Source: Acidobacteriaceae bacterium (lineage in GTDB: Bacteria; Acidobacteriota; Terriglobia; Terriglobales; Acidobacteriaceae). Taken from it: DNA of 52,446 nucleotides. The notes below the pieces were generated by a model, which saw only the letters and a program-made list of their open reading frames with translations, had not been told where the DNA came from and did not search any database. The DNA is taken from the NCBI GenBank assembly GCA_003134435.1, contig PLBE01000196.1, positions 57,698-110,143 of the forward strand. Direction: 5' to 3'. Position 1 is the stretch's first letter, and each line of letters opens with the position of its first letter. Shown in pieces: positions 33,045-42,334 of this stretch. The position numbers and the translations under genes were made by a program.

Positions 33045-34805
33045 ATGCGTATCGATGTCGTATCCCTTCTGTTGCTGTCCGCTGGTTGGGCAACGGCGCA
33101 CGCCGTGTCCCAGAATATTCCCGCCACAGCCCCGCGCCCTTCGCATCCGGCAATTACATCCATAACCGTCGCTGAACTGGACGACGGCGTAGCTGTTGAA
33201 GTCGCATTCACCGCACGGGTGCAAGCCGAGGTGACCGCGATCGAGCATCCCGACCGGCTCGTATTCGATTTTCCAGGATGTGAACTGACTCATCCCAGTC
33301 AGCGCCTCGCGGTCAATCGGGGCGCTGTCATTGCCGTGAGGGCTGCCATATTCAGCGCTGCCCCGCCCGTCGCCAGAATCGTCATCGATCTCAAGTCGGC
33401 GCTGGATCACGAGGAAACCTACACAGGGAACAATCTCGTCATCAAGATCAAGCTCAAGTCCAGTAGTTTCAAGTCAACCGAAGATCACCCGACTCCAGCA
33501 GCCGACATCCACGCAGCCAACACCCCGCCCGTTGCCCCCAGCAAAGGTCAAGGTCAAAGAGCGGATCAAATGCCGCCCAAACCGGGTGCATCCCACTCCT
33601 TGGGAGGTTCGAGTGCGGCAACCGCCCGTCCCACCGCTTATACCCTGCTCGCCAAAGCCCGCGCTTTGACCCTCTCCGATCTGGAGTCGCTCGAAGCCCA
33701 GGCGGAAACCGGCGACCCCGAGTCACAGACCACCATGGCCCTGGCGTACCATGCCGGCACGTTGCTGAAGCTCGACGATGCAAAGGCGCTCCGGTTGCTG
33801 CAGCACGCCGCCAATCGTGGCTTTCTCGCGGCGGAAGAAGCGATGGGAATTTTCTATCAGTCGGGCTTCGGAATGCCGCCTGACAAAGCACAGGCGATTT
33901 CCTGGTACACCAAGGCGGCGCAGCATGGATCGCGGGACGCTGCGACCAACCTCGCGCTGATGTACTCCACCGGCGATGGAATCGCAAAAGATTCGACCAG
34001 GGCGGCGACTTGGTTCCTGCACTCCGCCGAGGCTGGCGACGCCACTGCCCAGTTGAATCTCGCCGCCTTGTACCACCGTGGCGAAGGCGTGCCGCAGGAT
34101 GATGCCCAAGCCGCCATCTGGCTCACCCGAGCCGCTGAGCAAGGCTTTGTTCCAGCAATGCTTGAACTCGGAACCTGGAACCTGCGGCCGGAACATGGCA
34201 GCAAGGTTGATGCTGCCATCAGCTGGTTCAAGAAAGCTGCCGACCTTGGGGATGCCTCGGCACAATCCACTCTGGGCGATATCTATGTCGATCAAGAACT
34301 CGGACGAGTGGATTTTTCTCAGGCCGTGGACTGGTACAGGAAAGCGGCCGACCAGGGGCACAGCGGCGGTGAATTTGGTTTGGGAACGCGATACTTGATG
34401 GGCGAAGGCGTACCTCAGGATCTGACGGAAGCCCGCCGCTGGCTGACTCCGGCAGCCAACCAGGGTCACCCGTACGCGCAGATCCTGCTGGCCAAGATGT
34501 TCCAGGCAGGAGAAGGCGGTTCCGTCGATACCACCGCTGCGGAGAAATATTACGAACTCGCGGCGGTTCGTGGCTTCGCCCCGGCGCAATACCAACTCGG
34601 ACTTCTTCTCTCCGCCGACCGTGGCAATGGTGCGGGCCTGGTATCTGCCTACAAGTGGCTAGTTTTGGCGCAGGATTCGGTGAAGGAGAGCGCGGCGGCG
34701 GCGCAGGAACTGCGAAAATCGCTCGCCCCCGAGCAAATTACCCAAGCCGAACACGAGATTGACGAATGGCGCGCGGCGCACCCTCGGCGCGATTCGACTC
34801 ACTAG
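33045..34805 (+). CDS. Exported AMIN-domain protein with Sel1-like repeats
   Basis: A 586-residue protein with a signal peptide (VVSLLLLSAGWATAHA, cleavage at about 20). Residues about 36-137 form an AMIN-like domain: ITSITVAELDDGVAVEVAF, then RLVFDFPGCEL and ARIVIDLKSAL, the strand pattern seen in periplasmic amidases and secretins where it targets proteins to the envelope. A low-complexity linker follows, then from about 215 to 570 at least nine Sel1/TPR-type repeats with cores such as AISWYTKAAQHGSRDAATNL, G.G..KD and A..W..KAADQGH. Sel1 repeats mediate protein-protein contacts. No enzymatic motif is present. I infer an envelope scaffold. It lies between mqnA and a DedA-like gene but is unlikely to be a menaquinone gene. 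Confidence 0.9.
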   Translation: MRIDVVSLLLLSAGWATAHAVSQNIPATAPRPSHPAITSITVAELDDGVAVEVAFTARVQAEVTAIEHPDRLVFDFPGCELTHPSQRLAVNRGAVIAVRAAIFSAAPPVARIVIDLKSALDHEETYTGNNLVIKIKLKSSSFKSTEDHPTPAADIHAANTPPVAPSKGQGQRADQMPPKPGASHSLGGSSAATARPTAYTLLAKARALTLSDLESLEAQAETGDPESQTTMALAYHAGTLLKLDDAKALRLLQHAANRGFLAAEEAMGIFYQSGFGMPPDKAQAISWYTKAAQHGSRDAATNLALMYSTGDGIAKDSTRAATWFLHSAEAGDATAQLNLAALYHRGEGVPQDDAQAAIWLTRAAEQGFVPAMLELGTWNLRPEHGSKVDAAISWFKKAADLGDASAQSTLGDIYVDQELGRVDFSQAVDWYRKAADQGHSGGEFGLGTRYLMGEGVPQDLTEARRWLTPAANQGHPYAQILLAKMFQAGEGGSVDTTAAEKYYELAAVRGFAPAQYQLGLLLSADRGNGAGLVSAYKWLVLAQDSVKESAAAAQELRKSLAPEQITQAEHEIDEWRAAHPRRDSTH

Positions 34806-34883
34806 CCTGCCCGACGGCAGCGCCTCCAAACCGAACTTTGCAACTTGTGCGGCGTAACTCTGCTCTAATTGGGGACGATGCAC

Positions 34884-35540
34884 ATGCTTGCGATTTTCCT
34901 GCTCGCATCGAAAAAGAGCGCCCTGCGGTGGCTCGTCCATCTCGGCGGCCCCAGCCTGATTCTCCTGGGACTGGTCGACAACTCGATCATTCCTCTGCCC
35001 GGGAGTACCGACATCGTTACCATCCTTCTCGCTGCGCACCGCCGCGAGCCCTGGATCTACTATGCCGTCATGGCAACGGCCGGGGCTCTCATCGGAGGCT
35101 TCCTGACTTACCGTATGGCCAGCAAGGGTGGCAAGGCAACTCTGGAGAAGCGGTTTTCCAAAAGAAAAGTCAACCAGGTCTACGCGATTTTTGAACGCTG
35201 GGGATTCGCCGCGGTCGCGATCCCCGCGCTACTTCCGCCGCCGTTTCCCATCGTGCCCATGCTCCTCGCGGCGGGCGCGCTGCAATACCCAACCAGGAAA
35301 TTCCTGACTGCTCTAGCAGTCGGGCGCGGCCTTCGTTTCATCATCCTGGCTTATCTCGGCTACCGCTACGGGCGGCACATTGTGAAATTCTTCGACCGCT
35401 ACTACTGGCCTGTGCTGATCGTTCTGATCGCAATTTCACTGCTGGGTGCGGGGCTGGGATTTTACGAGTTCAGGCGCAGGCGAAAGGTTGACCAAGCCAC
35501 TTCTCCGCCAACCCCTCAAGTTCAGGGTCGGACCGCGTAG
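34884..35540 (+). CDS. DedA/VTT-domain membrane protein
   Basis: A 218-residue inner-membrane protein with the SNARE-associated/VTT (DedA) pattern. DNSIIPLPGSTDIVTILLAA (about 33-52) holds the proline-rich re-entrant motif of the family, followed by GALIGGFLTYRMASKGGK and, after a basic loop, ERWGFAAVAIPALLPPPFPIVPM with the second proline-rich re-entrant segment. Two more helices end the protein before a basic tail. DedA-type proteins act in lipid-carrier or phospholipid handling across the membrane. The ATG at 34884 is preferred because GGGGA lies eight bases upstream; an ATG two codons earlier is too close to it. It stands alone, 78 bases after the Sel1 gene. Confidence 0.88.
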   Translation: MLAIFLLASKKSALRWLVHLGGPSLILLGLVDNSIIPLPGSTDIVTILLAAHRREPWIYYAVMATAGALIGGFLTYRMASKGGKATLEKRFSKRKVNQVYAIFERWGFAAVAIPALLPPPFPIVPMLLAAGALQYPTRKFLTALAVGRGLRFIILAYLGYRYGRHIVKFFDRYYWPVLIVLIAISLLGAGLGFYEFRRRRKVDQATSPPTPQVQGRTA

Positions 35541-35606
35541 GCGCCCGAGACTTGGAGAATCGCGCGCAACCCGGACTCCCGCAATGGGCGTGTCTGGGAG
35601 ACGAAT

Positions 35607-35852
35607 CTAAAGGCTCTTTCGGAGATGCTCGAACACGAAGTACCCAACCGACGCAGAAATAATTGCAATCACAAAATTCGTCCCTGTGAAGATGTTTCGC
35701 AAGGCGAAGGTGAGACTCTTTCCTTTCCCATTGCTGGACGTAAATTCTCCCATCAAGAGATTCGAATAGAACAGAAAGACGATCGAGGTCGTCTCGATCA
35801 CCGCCCTCCACAGCGGTGTCGGTCCGCGACGAGGTTTTGGGCTCTGGATCAT
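35607..35852 (-). CDS. Small two-helix membrane protein
   Basis: An 81-residue protein on the strand opposite to its neighbours. A short basic head (KPRRGPTPLWR) is followed by a hydrophobic segment AVIETTSIVFLFYSNLLMGEF (key residues at about 18-38), a polar loop with SNGKGKSL, and a second hydrophobic segment NFVIAIISASVGYFVFEHL (about 59-77). It resembles small predicted membrane proteins from acidobacterial genomes, from memory only. It lies between the DedA-like gene and mqnC, and converges with the former. No function is known. It is too short for a confident family call but has clear TM order and positive-inside ends. Confidence 0.7.
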   Translation of the reverse strand: MIQSPKPRRGPTPLWRAVIETTSIVFLFYSNLLMGEFTSSNGKGKSLTFALRNIFTGTNFVIAIISASVGYFVFEHLRKSL

Positions 35853-35975
35853 CGCCCCATCGTATCAAACGGGGTGGTAAAGGCTTTCGCGAAGCGAGCC
35901 ACCACTAAAAACCCGGAAAACTCGCCTCCACTGCCCCGCACCAGCTAAAATGCTAATTACTGTGGGGTGATTAGG

Positions 35976-37028
35976 ATGTCCCTGACCAAGCAGCAGGCTC
36001 TGGAGATGTTTCGCTCTGACGATCTGATTGGGATTGGCATGGAGGCGGACGCGGTCCGCCGCAGAATGCATCCCGAAGGCGTCGTGACGTACATCATCGA
36101 CCGCAACATCAATTACACCAACTTCTGCACCGAATATTGCACCTTTTGCGCCTTCTATCGTCCCCTGAAAGGTCCAGCGGCCAGGGTCAACGAGGGCTAC
36201 ATCCTCGACCTCGACACCATCTACGAAAAAATCCGTGAGACGGTTGAACTCGGCGGCACGGGTGTGCTGATGCAGGGGGGACTGCATCCCGATCTCAAGA
36301 TTGACTGGCACGAACGCATGTTGACCGGAATCAAACAGCGGTTCCCGAAAATTCACCTGCATTGCTACTCGGCTTCGGAAATTCTCGCCATTGCGGAATA
36401 CAGCCAACTCACCCTGCGCGATACCATTGCGCGCCTGCGCGATGCCGGACTCGATTCCATCCCCGGCGGCGGTGCGGAAATTCTGGATGACGAAGTCCGC
36501 TACAAAATCGCGCGCCTGAAATGCCTGACCGCCGATTGGCTGGAAGTCCATCGCACCGCCCATCAACTCGGCATGAGAACCACCGCCACCATGATGTTTG
36601 GCGTCGGCGAGTCCATCGAACACCGCATCAACCATCTCCAGGTCCTCTACGATTTGCAGCAGGAGACGGCCGGATTCACGGCATTCATCCCGTGGAGTTT
36701 CCAGCCCGCCAACACCGCGCTCGGCGGACGCCACTGGGATGAAGCGACCGCCGTCGAGTACCTGAAAGTGCTGGCGATCTCGCGACTCTATCTCTCGAAT
36801 TTTCTGAATGTTCAATCCAGTTGGGTGACCCAAGGGTTGAAAGTCTGCCAGATGGGTTTGCGCTTTGGCGGCAACGACGTGGGGTCGGTGATGCTGGAAG
36901 AGAATGTAGTCCGCGCGGCTGGCGTAACCAACTGCACAACCGAGGAAGAACTGCGGCGCATCATACGCGATGCCGGTTTCCGTCCGGCACAGCGCGACAC
37001 CTTGTACCGGCAATATTTTCTCAACTGA
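35976..37028 (+). CDS. mqnC: Cyclic dehypoxanthine futalosine synthase (radical SAM)
   Basis: A 350-residue radical SAM enzyme that cyclises dehypoxanthine futalosine in the menaquinone pathway. The cluster-binding cysteines are C51, C55 and C58 in NFCTEYCTFCAFYR (CxxxCxxC). GTGVLMQGGLHPDL (about 92-105), HCYSASEI, DSIPGGGAEILDDEVR (about 160-175) and TTATMMFGVGE are typical of the MqnC/MqnE/CofH group; the N-terminal ALEMFRSDDLIGIGMEADAV and the FIPWSFQPANT segment point to MqnC rather than MqnE. The ATG at 35976 is used with GGGGTGA upstream; an in-frame GTG at 35967 is an alternative. It is 17 bases upstream of a secreted protein gene and 3 kb downstream of mqnA. Confidence 0.94.
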   Translation: MSLTKQQALEMFRSDDLIGIGMEADAVRRRMHPEGVVTYIIDRNINYTNFCTEYCTFCAFYRPLKGPAARVNEGYILDLDTIYEKIRETVELGGTGVLMQGGLHPDLKIDWHERMLTGIKQRFPKIHLHCYSASEILAIAEYSQLTLRDTIARLRDAGLDSIPGGGAEILDDEVRYKIARLKCLTADWLEVHRTAHQLGMRTTATMMFGVGESIEHRINHLQVLYDLQQETAGFTAFIPWSFQPANTALGGRHWDEATAVEYLKVLAISRLYLSNFLNVQSSWVTQGLKVCQMGLRFGGNDVGSVMLEENVVRAAGVTNCTTEEELRRIIRDAGFRPAQRDTLYRQYFLN

Positions 37029-37045
37029 GTTCCACGCGGGACAAT

Positions 37046-38788
37046 GTGAATCTTTACTCCAAGCGGATTCCTCACTTGTGGGTCGCGATCACTCGAACGA
37101 CGCGCTCACTATCGGCAGCGGGCGTGCTGCTAAGCGTCGCGCTACTGGCAAGGGCTCAAGTTTCCACTTCTAAACCGGCCTCCATCGCTGGCACGGTAGT
37201 AAAGGAACCCGGCAGCCAGCCGCTCAAGAAAGTGCTGCTGCAGATCGTCCCGGAAGGCCAGAAGCAGGGCGGAAACTATACTGCCTCCACCGACGCCGAC
37301 GGCCATTTCCACTTGGAGAACGTCACGCCGGGGCGCTATTCGATTTTCCTGGAAAGAACCGGGTTTGTCGGAGTCAACAGGCGCGGGCTCAAGTCTGACG
37401 TGAACGTGGTCACGGTCCAAGCGGGGCAGTCGATGGAAGATCTGCTGTTTCGAATGTTGCCCACCGCCGTCATCAGGGGCCGCATCAGCGACGAAGATGG
37501 CGACCCAATGTCCGATGTCCGAGTGTTCGCGCTCGCAAGGGTGCCTGGGAAGAAGCTGCGTGAAGGAGCCGCAAGCGTTGCTACAAACGATCTTGGCGAG
37601 TATCGTCTCGCCGGTTTGTTTCCGGGTCAGTATTGGATCGCGGCCGCGCCGCCGCCCGACATCCGCGATTACGACCAGCGCGAAAAAGAAAAAACAGGGG
37701 ACGCCGGCAATACCGCTGATCACCCCGGCGACCGCCCGCCCGATACTCGCTATGTCACGACCTACTATCCGGGCGCCTACGACGCCGGCCAGGCGTCAAC
37801 CGTGATGGTAAGAGCCGGCGACGACGTGCCGATCAACATCATGCTCGTACCTACGAGAACATATCGCGTCCGGGGAATCGTTCCCGGCCTCAAGGCCGGC
37901 GAGAAGGCCGTGGTAGATTTAGTTTCCCAAACGGGCGACTCGATCCGGTCAAACGAAGTGGGGTCGGACGGCCAGTTTGAGGTCCGGGGAGTCGCTCCGG
38001 GGACCTATACGGCCACGGGATCGTCGCTCGGCGCCGACTCGCAGGTGCTCACGGCGCGCCAGGAAATCAGCGTCGTTGCCGGCGACATCGAAGGGGTAAA
38101 GCTGCTCCTCCAGTCCTCTTTTACACTCGCCGGTCATCTTCGCTTCGATGGGTCCGCGGCGCAGGACCTCACTCACTACACCGTAAACCTGCGTCAGTCG
38201 GGGTTGGCGCCAGATCCCGGCTTCTTCATATCCCAGGACTCCTTCGGAACTAATGCCCAAGTCGATCGACTCGGCCGTTTTGAGTGGAAGAGTGTGAACC
38301 CCGGCGCCTACATCATCCAGGTGTATGGCGGCAACGAACAGCAGAACTTCTTCCTGAAATCGGCAAAACTCGATGGACGCGATGTCGATTCCGGATTCAC
38401 CGCCAGTGGACCCTCTTCACTCGATCTGCTGCTGAGTTCCAAGGGCGGAACGGTCGAGGGCATCGTCGTCGAAAGAGAAAAAGATGTCGATCACGATCAT
38501 CCAGTGCCCGAGGCTGCAGTGGTAGCGGTCCCCGAGGAAAAATATCGCAGGATCCCAAATCGCCTCGGCATTGGATCGACCGACCAGAATGGACGCTTTG
38601 TGATTCGTGGATTGCCGCCCGGCAACTACTCGCTCTATGCCTGGCAGGACGTTGGAGAGGACGTCTACCGCGACCCCGACTTTCTAGAGTCCCAAGAAGC
38701 CAATGGCCAAGCCTTGAAGGTGGAGGAAGGCTCGCGTCAGCAACTCGAACTGAGACTGAGTAATGTGGCCGAGGAATGGAGCCCTTAA
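37046..38788 (+). CDS. Secreted protein with carboxypeptidase-regulatory-like domains
   Basis: A 580-residue exported protein. The proposed GTG start at 37046 lies 17 bases after mqnC and gives a signal peptide (RSLSAAGVLLSVALLARAQ, cleavage at about 38). At least four CarboxypepD_reg-type units follow, each with the pattern I.G.V...G.P...V....... DG.F....V.PG.Y.....: examples are about 46-115 (ending HLENVTPGRYSIFLE), 140-205 (RISDEDGDPMSDVRVFAL ... LAGLFPGQYWIAA), 280-330 (FEVRGVAPGTYTATG) and 500-555 (RFVIRGLPPGNYSLYAW). Such beta-sandwich repeats are common in acidobacterial surface and TonB-dependent proteins. No enzyme domain is present. The start is uncertain because the ribosome site is weak. 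Confidence 0.83.
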   Translation: MNLYSKRIPHLWVAITRTTRSLSAAGVLLSVALLARAQVSTSKPASIAGTVVKEPGSQPLKKVLLQIVPEGQKQGGNYTASTDADGHFHLENVTPGRYSIFLERTGFVGVNRRGLKSDVNVVTVQAGQSMEDLLFRMLPTAVIRGRISDEDGDPMSDVRVFALARVPGKKLREGAASVATNDLGEYRLAGLFPGQYWIAAAPPPDIRDYDQREKEKTGDAGNTADHPGDRPPDTRYVTTYYPGAYDAGQASTVMVRAGDDVPINIMLVPTRTYRVRGIVPGLKAGEKAVVDLVSQTGDSIRSNEVGSDGQFEVRGVAPGTYTATGSSLGADSQVLTARQEISVVAGDIEGVKLLLQSSFTLAGHLRFDGSAAQDLTHYTVNLRQSGLAPDPGFFISQDSFGTNAQVDRLGRFEWKSVNPGAYIIQVYGGNEQQNFFLKSAKLDGRDVDSGFTASGPSSLDLLLSSKGGTVEGIVVEREKDVDHDHPVPEAAVVAVPEEKYRRIPNRLGIGSTDQNGRFVIRGLPPGNYSLYAWQDVGEDVYRDPDFLESQEANGQALKVEEGSRQQLELRLSNVAEEWSP

Positions 38789-38881
38789 GGTGACGCCTCA
38801 ATGGGCTGGGCCAGATCAGTTACAATACCCTTGTATACGCAGCCGCTGTCAGGCGTTTCGCTTGCTGGCCCTGTTGATTTC

Positions 38882-40522
38882 ATGGATGTGACGCTTACTT
38901 CTTCCCCGATGTCCTCGCTGGCGCTGTTCGCAAGTCTTGCTCCCAAGGGCTTTGGAGCCTATCTCCGCCACCATTTTCTGGACAAGACTTTCGTGGGCCT
39001 CTACCAGGTCAACGCCTTTGACTTGGCGTTGCTGATTCCTTATTTCATCGTCTTGATCATCCTCGCTGCCTATGGCGCCCACCGCTACTGGCTCGTCTAT
39101 CTTTATTACAAGCACAAAGAGAAGAAGACCTCCGAACCCGCCGCTCATTTCGACGAACTGCCGCGGGTCACGGTGCAATTGCCCATCTATAACGAGCAAT
39201 ACGTTGTGGACCGTCTGCTCGACGCGGTGTGCCGCCTGGAGTATCCCAAAGACAAACTCGACATTCAACTGCTCGACGACTCCACCGACGAAACCGTCGA
39301 GGTCGCACGCCTTCTGGTCGAACGCTATGCCGCGCTGGGCAATCCCGTCGTCTACCTCCACCGCCTCAATCGTGAAGGCTTCAAAGCAGGCGCTTTGGAA
39401 GCCGGATTAAAAACCGCGAAGGGCGAATTCGTCGCTATCTTCGACGCCGATTTCGTGCCGCCGTCTGACTTTCTGTTGAAGTGCATCCATCACTTCACCG
39501 ATCCCCGGGTCGGCATGGTGCAAACGCGCTGGACCCACATCAATCGCAACTATTCTCTCCTGACCCAGGTTGAAGCCATTCTGCTCGACGGCCATTTCGT
39601 GCTCGAACACTCGGGACGGGCGCGCAGCGGCGTCTTTTTTAATTTCAACGGCACCGCCGGAATGTGGCGACGCCGCGCCATCGACGAAGCCGGCGGCTGG
39701 GAGCACGACACGCTCACCGAAGACACCGATCTCTCCTATCGCGCACAACTCAAGGGCTGGAAGTTCCTTTATCTGCAGGACGTCGAATGTCCAGCCGAGT
39801 TGCCGGTGGAAATGACGGCCTTCAAGACGCAGCAGGCGCGCTGGGCCAAGGGATTGATCCAGGTCTCGAAGAAAATCCTACCCAGGGTCTTTGCCAGCGA
39901 CGCCTCGCGGCACCAGAAGATCGAAGCCGTCTACCACCTCACCGCGAACCTCAGCTATCCGTTGATGATCGTGCTTTCCGTTTTGCTGATGCCGGCGATG
40001 ATTATTCGCTTTTATCAGGGATGGTTTCAGATGCTTTATATCGACCTGCCCCTGTTCATGGCGTCAACGTTCTCCATTTCCAGCTTCTATCTGGTTTCGC
40101 AGAAGGAACTATTCCCGAAGCGCTGGTTCCGAGCGTTGCTCTACCTGCCACTGTTGATGTCTTTGGGAATTGGTCTGACGATCACCAATACCATCGCCGT
40201 GCTCGAGGCGTTGGTAGGCAAACAGACAGCCTTCGCCCGCACTCCCAAGTACCGCGTTGAATCGAAGAAAGACCGCGTCGGGGCCAACAAGTACCGCAAG
40301 CGCCTGGGCTGGGTTCCGTGGATTGAGCTTCTGATTGGAACGTATTTCGCGCTGGCCGTCTTTTACGCGATCGACAATGAAAATTACTTTACCGTTCCGT
40401 TTCTGCTGTTGTTCGTCGTCGGCTACTGGGTCACGGGCCTGATGTCGCTGCTCCAGGGCCGCTTCACCGGACTGTCGGTAGGTTCGGAAGCCCACACCAA
40501 GCCTTTCCCGGTAGGCGTTTAG
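38882..40522 (+). CDS. Membrane glycosyltransferase family 2, cellulose-synthase-like
   Basis: A processive-type beta-glycosyltransferase of about 546 residues. After an N-terminal membrane helix (LALLIPYFIVLIILAAYG) comes the GT-A catalytic core with VTVQLPIYNEQYVVDRLLD, the D-D pair in LLDDSTDET, DADFVPP (metal-binding DxD-type), EDTDLSYRAQLKGW with the base ED, and QQARWAKG, which is the Q-x-x-R-W motif of processive synthases. At least four C-terminal membrane helices follow. It should transfer sugars from a nucleotide donor to a growing polysaccharide across the inner membrane, in the manner of cellulose or glucomannan synthases; the product is unknown. The ATG at 38882 is a guess; an ATG at 38801 would add a 27-residue tail. 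It converges with the GAF-TonB gene. Confidence 0.9.
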   Translation: MDVTLTSSPMSSLALFASLAPKGFGAYLRHHFLDKTFVGLYQVNAFDLALLIPYFIVLIILAAYGAHRYWLVYLYYKHKEKKTSEPAAHFDELPRVTVQLPIYNEQYVVDRLLDAVCRLEYPKDKLDIQLLDDSTDETVEVARLLVERYAALGNPVVYLHRLNREGFKAGALEAGLKTAKGEFVAIFDADFVPPSDFLLKCIHHFTDPRVGMVQTRWTHINRNYSLLTQVEAILLDGHFVLEHSGRARSGVFFNFNGTAGMWRRRAIDEAGGWEHDTLTEDTDLSYRAQLKGWKFLYLQDVECPAELPVEMTAFKTQQARWAKGLIQVSKKILPRVFASDASRHQKIEAVYHLTANLSYPLMIVLSVLLMPAMIIRFYQGWFQMLYIDLPLFMASTFSISSFYLVSQKELFPKRWFRALLYLPLLMSLGIGLTITNTIAVLEALVGKQTAFARTPKYRVESKKDRVGANKYRKRLGWVPWIELLIGTYFALAVFYAIDNENYFTVPFLLLFVVGYWVTGLMSLLQGRFTGLSVGSEAHTKPFPVGV

Positions 40523-40548
40523 ACTTTCATTCTGAACCATTCAATGTC

Positions 40549-42147
40549 TCATCGGCCCGGCAGCTTGAATTCGACCACAATTCTGGTCTCGTTCTTTACT
40601 GGTTTGCCATCCAGTTCGAAAGGCTTGTAGCGCCAGTTCTGTACGGCGCTGACGGCGGCTTCGGCAAGAATGGGCGGACCCTTGACGATCTTGACATTCC
40701 GCACCGTGCCATCCTCCATGATGGTTGCAGCCAGGACCACGGAGCCCTCCAGTCGTCGCTCGCGGGCTTGGGCAGGATAGACGGGCTCCACGCGCCGCGC
40801 CAGTTGGCCGCCCGAAACTCCCTGTGACCGCGGCGCGGAAAGTCCGGGCATTGAGGCTTTTGCAGAGAGAACTCCGCTCAGCGCGGACTGATTCATGGAA
40901 CCGGCGGGAATTGGCGGCGGCTGGGCCGCAGTTTCATCGGAACGCGAATCTGTGGAGCGCGCTTCAGTCTGTGCGGAGGCAGCCTCCCGGGGCAGGGCAA
41001 TATTCGCAGCGACGTCCGCCAGCAAGCTTCCTCGATCTCTTTCCGGTCGATCATTCTGACCTCGAGCTGCCGCCGCGTTTTTACCTGCGATCACATCCAC
41101 CTTGGCGGCGAACTTCAGTGGATTTCCCGCCGCAATCTGCTCCCGGGATGGACTCAGCGATTCGCCTGCTGAGTTCGACTTCCAAACCGGGTCATGGCCA
41201 GGCGGGCGCGAGAGTTCGTCATTGCGGCTGGCGGCATTCAAGGACGATGGTCTCGCGTCGACGGCTTTGCGGCCGGCAGCATCCTGTCCCCGCCACCCGA
41301 GCCAAATCACCAGTGCCAGCAGCGCGATCGCCAGGCAGCCAATCGCTCCCAAAACGAGCGGACGCCTCCGTCGATCGACGAACGCCAGAGCGACGTCCCC
41401 AACGGGATCGGATGCCGGCAAGAGGCCGCGCTGCCGCCTCTGCAGTTCGCCCGCCGGTCTAGGCGCGGCCGTCGACGCGCCGTGCGGTTGCGATGCGCGT
41501 GCCCGTTCCGCGAGTGACGCCAGTTGCTGAAGCTGAACAATATGTTGTTCGGTGAAGGCTGCCGGTCGGGTTGAAAAAACCTCAAGAATTCCGTTGATCC
41601 CGCGCCAACCCTGGATCGGCAAGACCGCAATGGAACGCAAACCCAGGCTGCGGCAGACCTCAACATCGACCAGCGGATCATTCTCCGTATCCAGGCAATG
41701 CTGTAGCTTTCCGGTACGCAGACATTCCCCCGAGATTCCAGTCTCCGCACTCAATCGCGCGCCGAGAGCGGGAGCCGTCTCACCACTGCGCGCGCGGCAC
41801 ACCATCGCACCGTCCTTCCACATGGCCAGCGCGGCTCCGGAGGCGCCCGTCAATTGCCGGGCGGCGTCAGTGATGGTCCCGAGGATCGTGTCCAGGCGGT
41901 GGTCGCCGGTGGCGATAAGGTTCCTCAAGGACGACAGGGCTGTGCCCTCATCCAGTTTTCCAGAGCGGACGCCCGGCGGACTGGAGTGGGTTTGCGGCGC
42001 AGCATCACGATCAAAAGCAGGGGATATCTTCCCGGGGCCTAACGGCTTGGACTGAGGCACAACCACACGCTCTCTCGAATGGCAAGTGGCCGAATAAAAT
42101 CCGGCAAAACGCAAGCTGTGCTGGCAATTTGCCCGAGTATGAGGCAT
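40549..42147 (-). CDS. GAF-domain/TonB fusion protein
   Basis: About 532 residues with an unusual order. A GAF domain occupies about 80-215 (DAARQLTGASGAALAMWKD, ETGISGECLRTGK, LPIQGWRGINGILEVF), followed by a linker, one membrane helix (about 262-284, LVLGAIGCLAIALLALVIWL), a long Pro/Ala/Ser-rich spacer and a TonB C-terminal domain (about 440-532) with AQARERRLEGSVVLAATIMEDG and NWRYKPFELDGKPVKNETRI. With the GAF domain cytoplasmic and TonB_C periplasmic, the protein could let a cytoplasmic ligand or redox signal adjust energy transfer to an outer-membrane receptor. Start choice is uncertain; a GTG about 27 codons later is possible. It converges with the glycosyltransferase and is divergent from a GAF-HD-GYP gene. 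No exbBD is near. Confidence 0.88.
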   Translation of the reverse strand: MPHTRANCQHSLRFAGFYSATCHSRERVVVPQSKPLGPGKISPAFDRDAAPQTHSSPPGVRSGKLDEGTALSSLRNLIATGDHRLDTILGTITDAARQLTGASGAALAMWKDGAMVCRARSGETAPALGARLSAETGISGECLRTGKLQHCLDTENDPLVDVEVCRSLGLRSIAVLPIQGWRGINGILEVFSTRPAAFTEQHIVQLQQLASLAERARASQPHGASTAAPRPAGELQRRQRGLLPASDPVGDVALAFVDRRRRPLVLGAIGCLAIALLALVIWLGWRGQDAAGRKAVDARPSSLNAASRNDELSRPPGHDPVWKSNSAGESLSPSREQIAAGNPLKFAAKVDVIAGKNAAAARGQNDRPERDRGSLLADVAANIALPREAASAQTEARSTDSRSDETAAQPPPIPAGSMNQSALSGVLSAKASMPGLSAPRSQGVSGGQLARRVEPVYPAQARERRLEGSVVLAATIMEDGTVRNVKIVKGPPILAEAAVSAVQNWRYKPFELDGKPVKNETRIVVEFKLPGR

Positions 42148-42334
42148 CGAAACCGCGCTGTCAATAATAGATCGGGCGCTCTGGGCTCGCCCTTCGAATG
42201 ATCGGAAGGGCGTGCGTTGCGAATCCCACAATCCGCAGATTTTCCTCGCACCAAACTAACCAACAAACGACGCGCCGACAGAATGCTAACCTGAATGTGC
42301 TCTGGGTTTCTGGCAAGCACCTCCGCAACAGGCA

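Noticed and set aside
35865-37013. Long minus-strand open frame opposite mqnC
   Set aside because: It is the antisense shadow of a well-supported radical SAM gene; its translation has no domain pattern and GC-rich codon bias explains its length.
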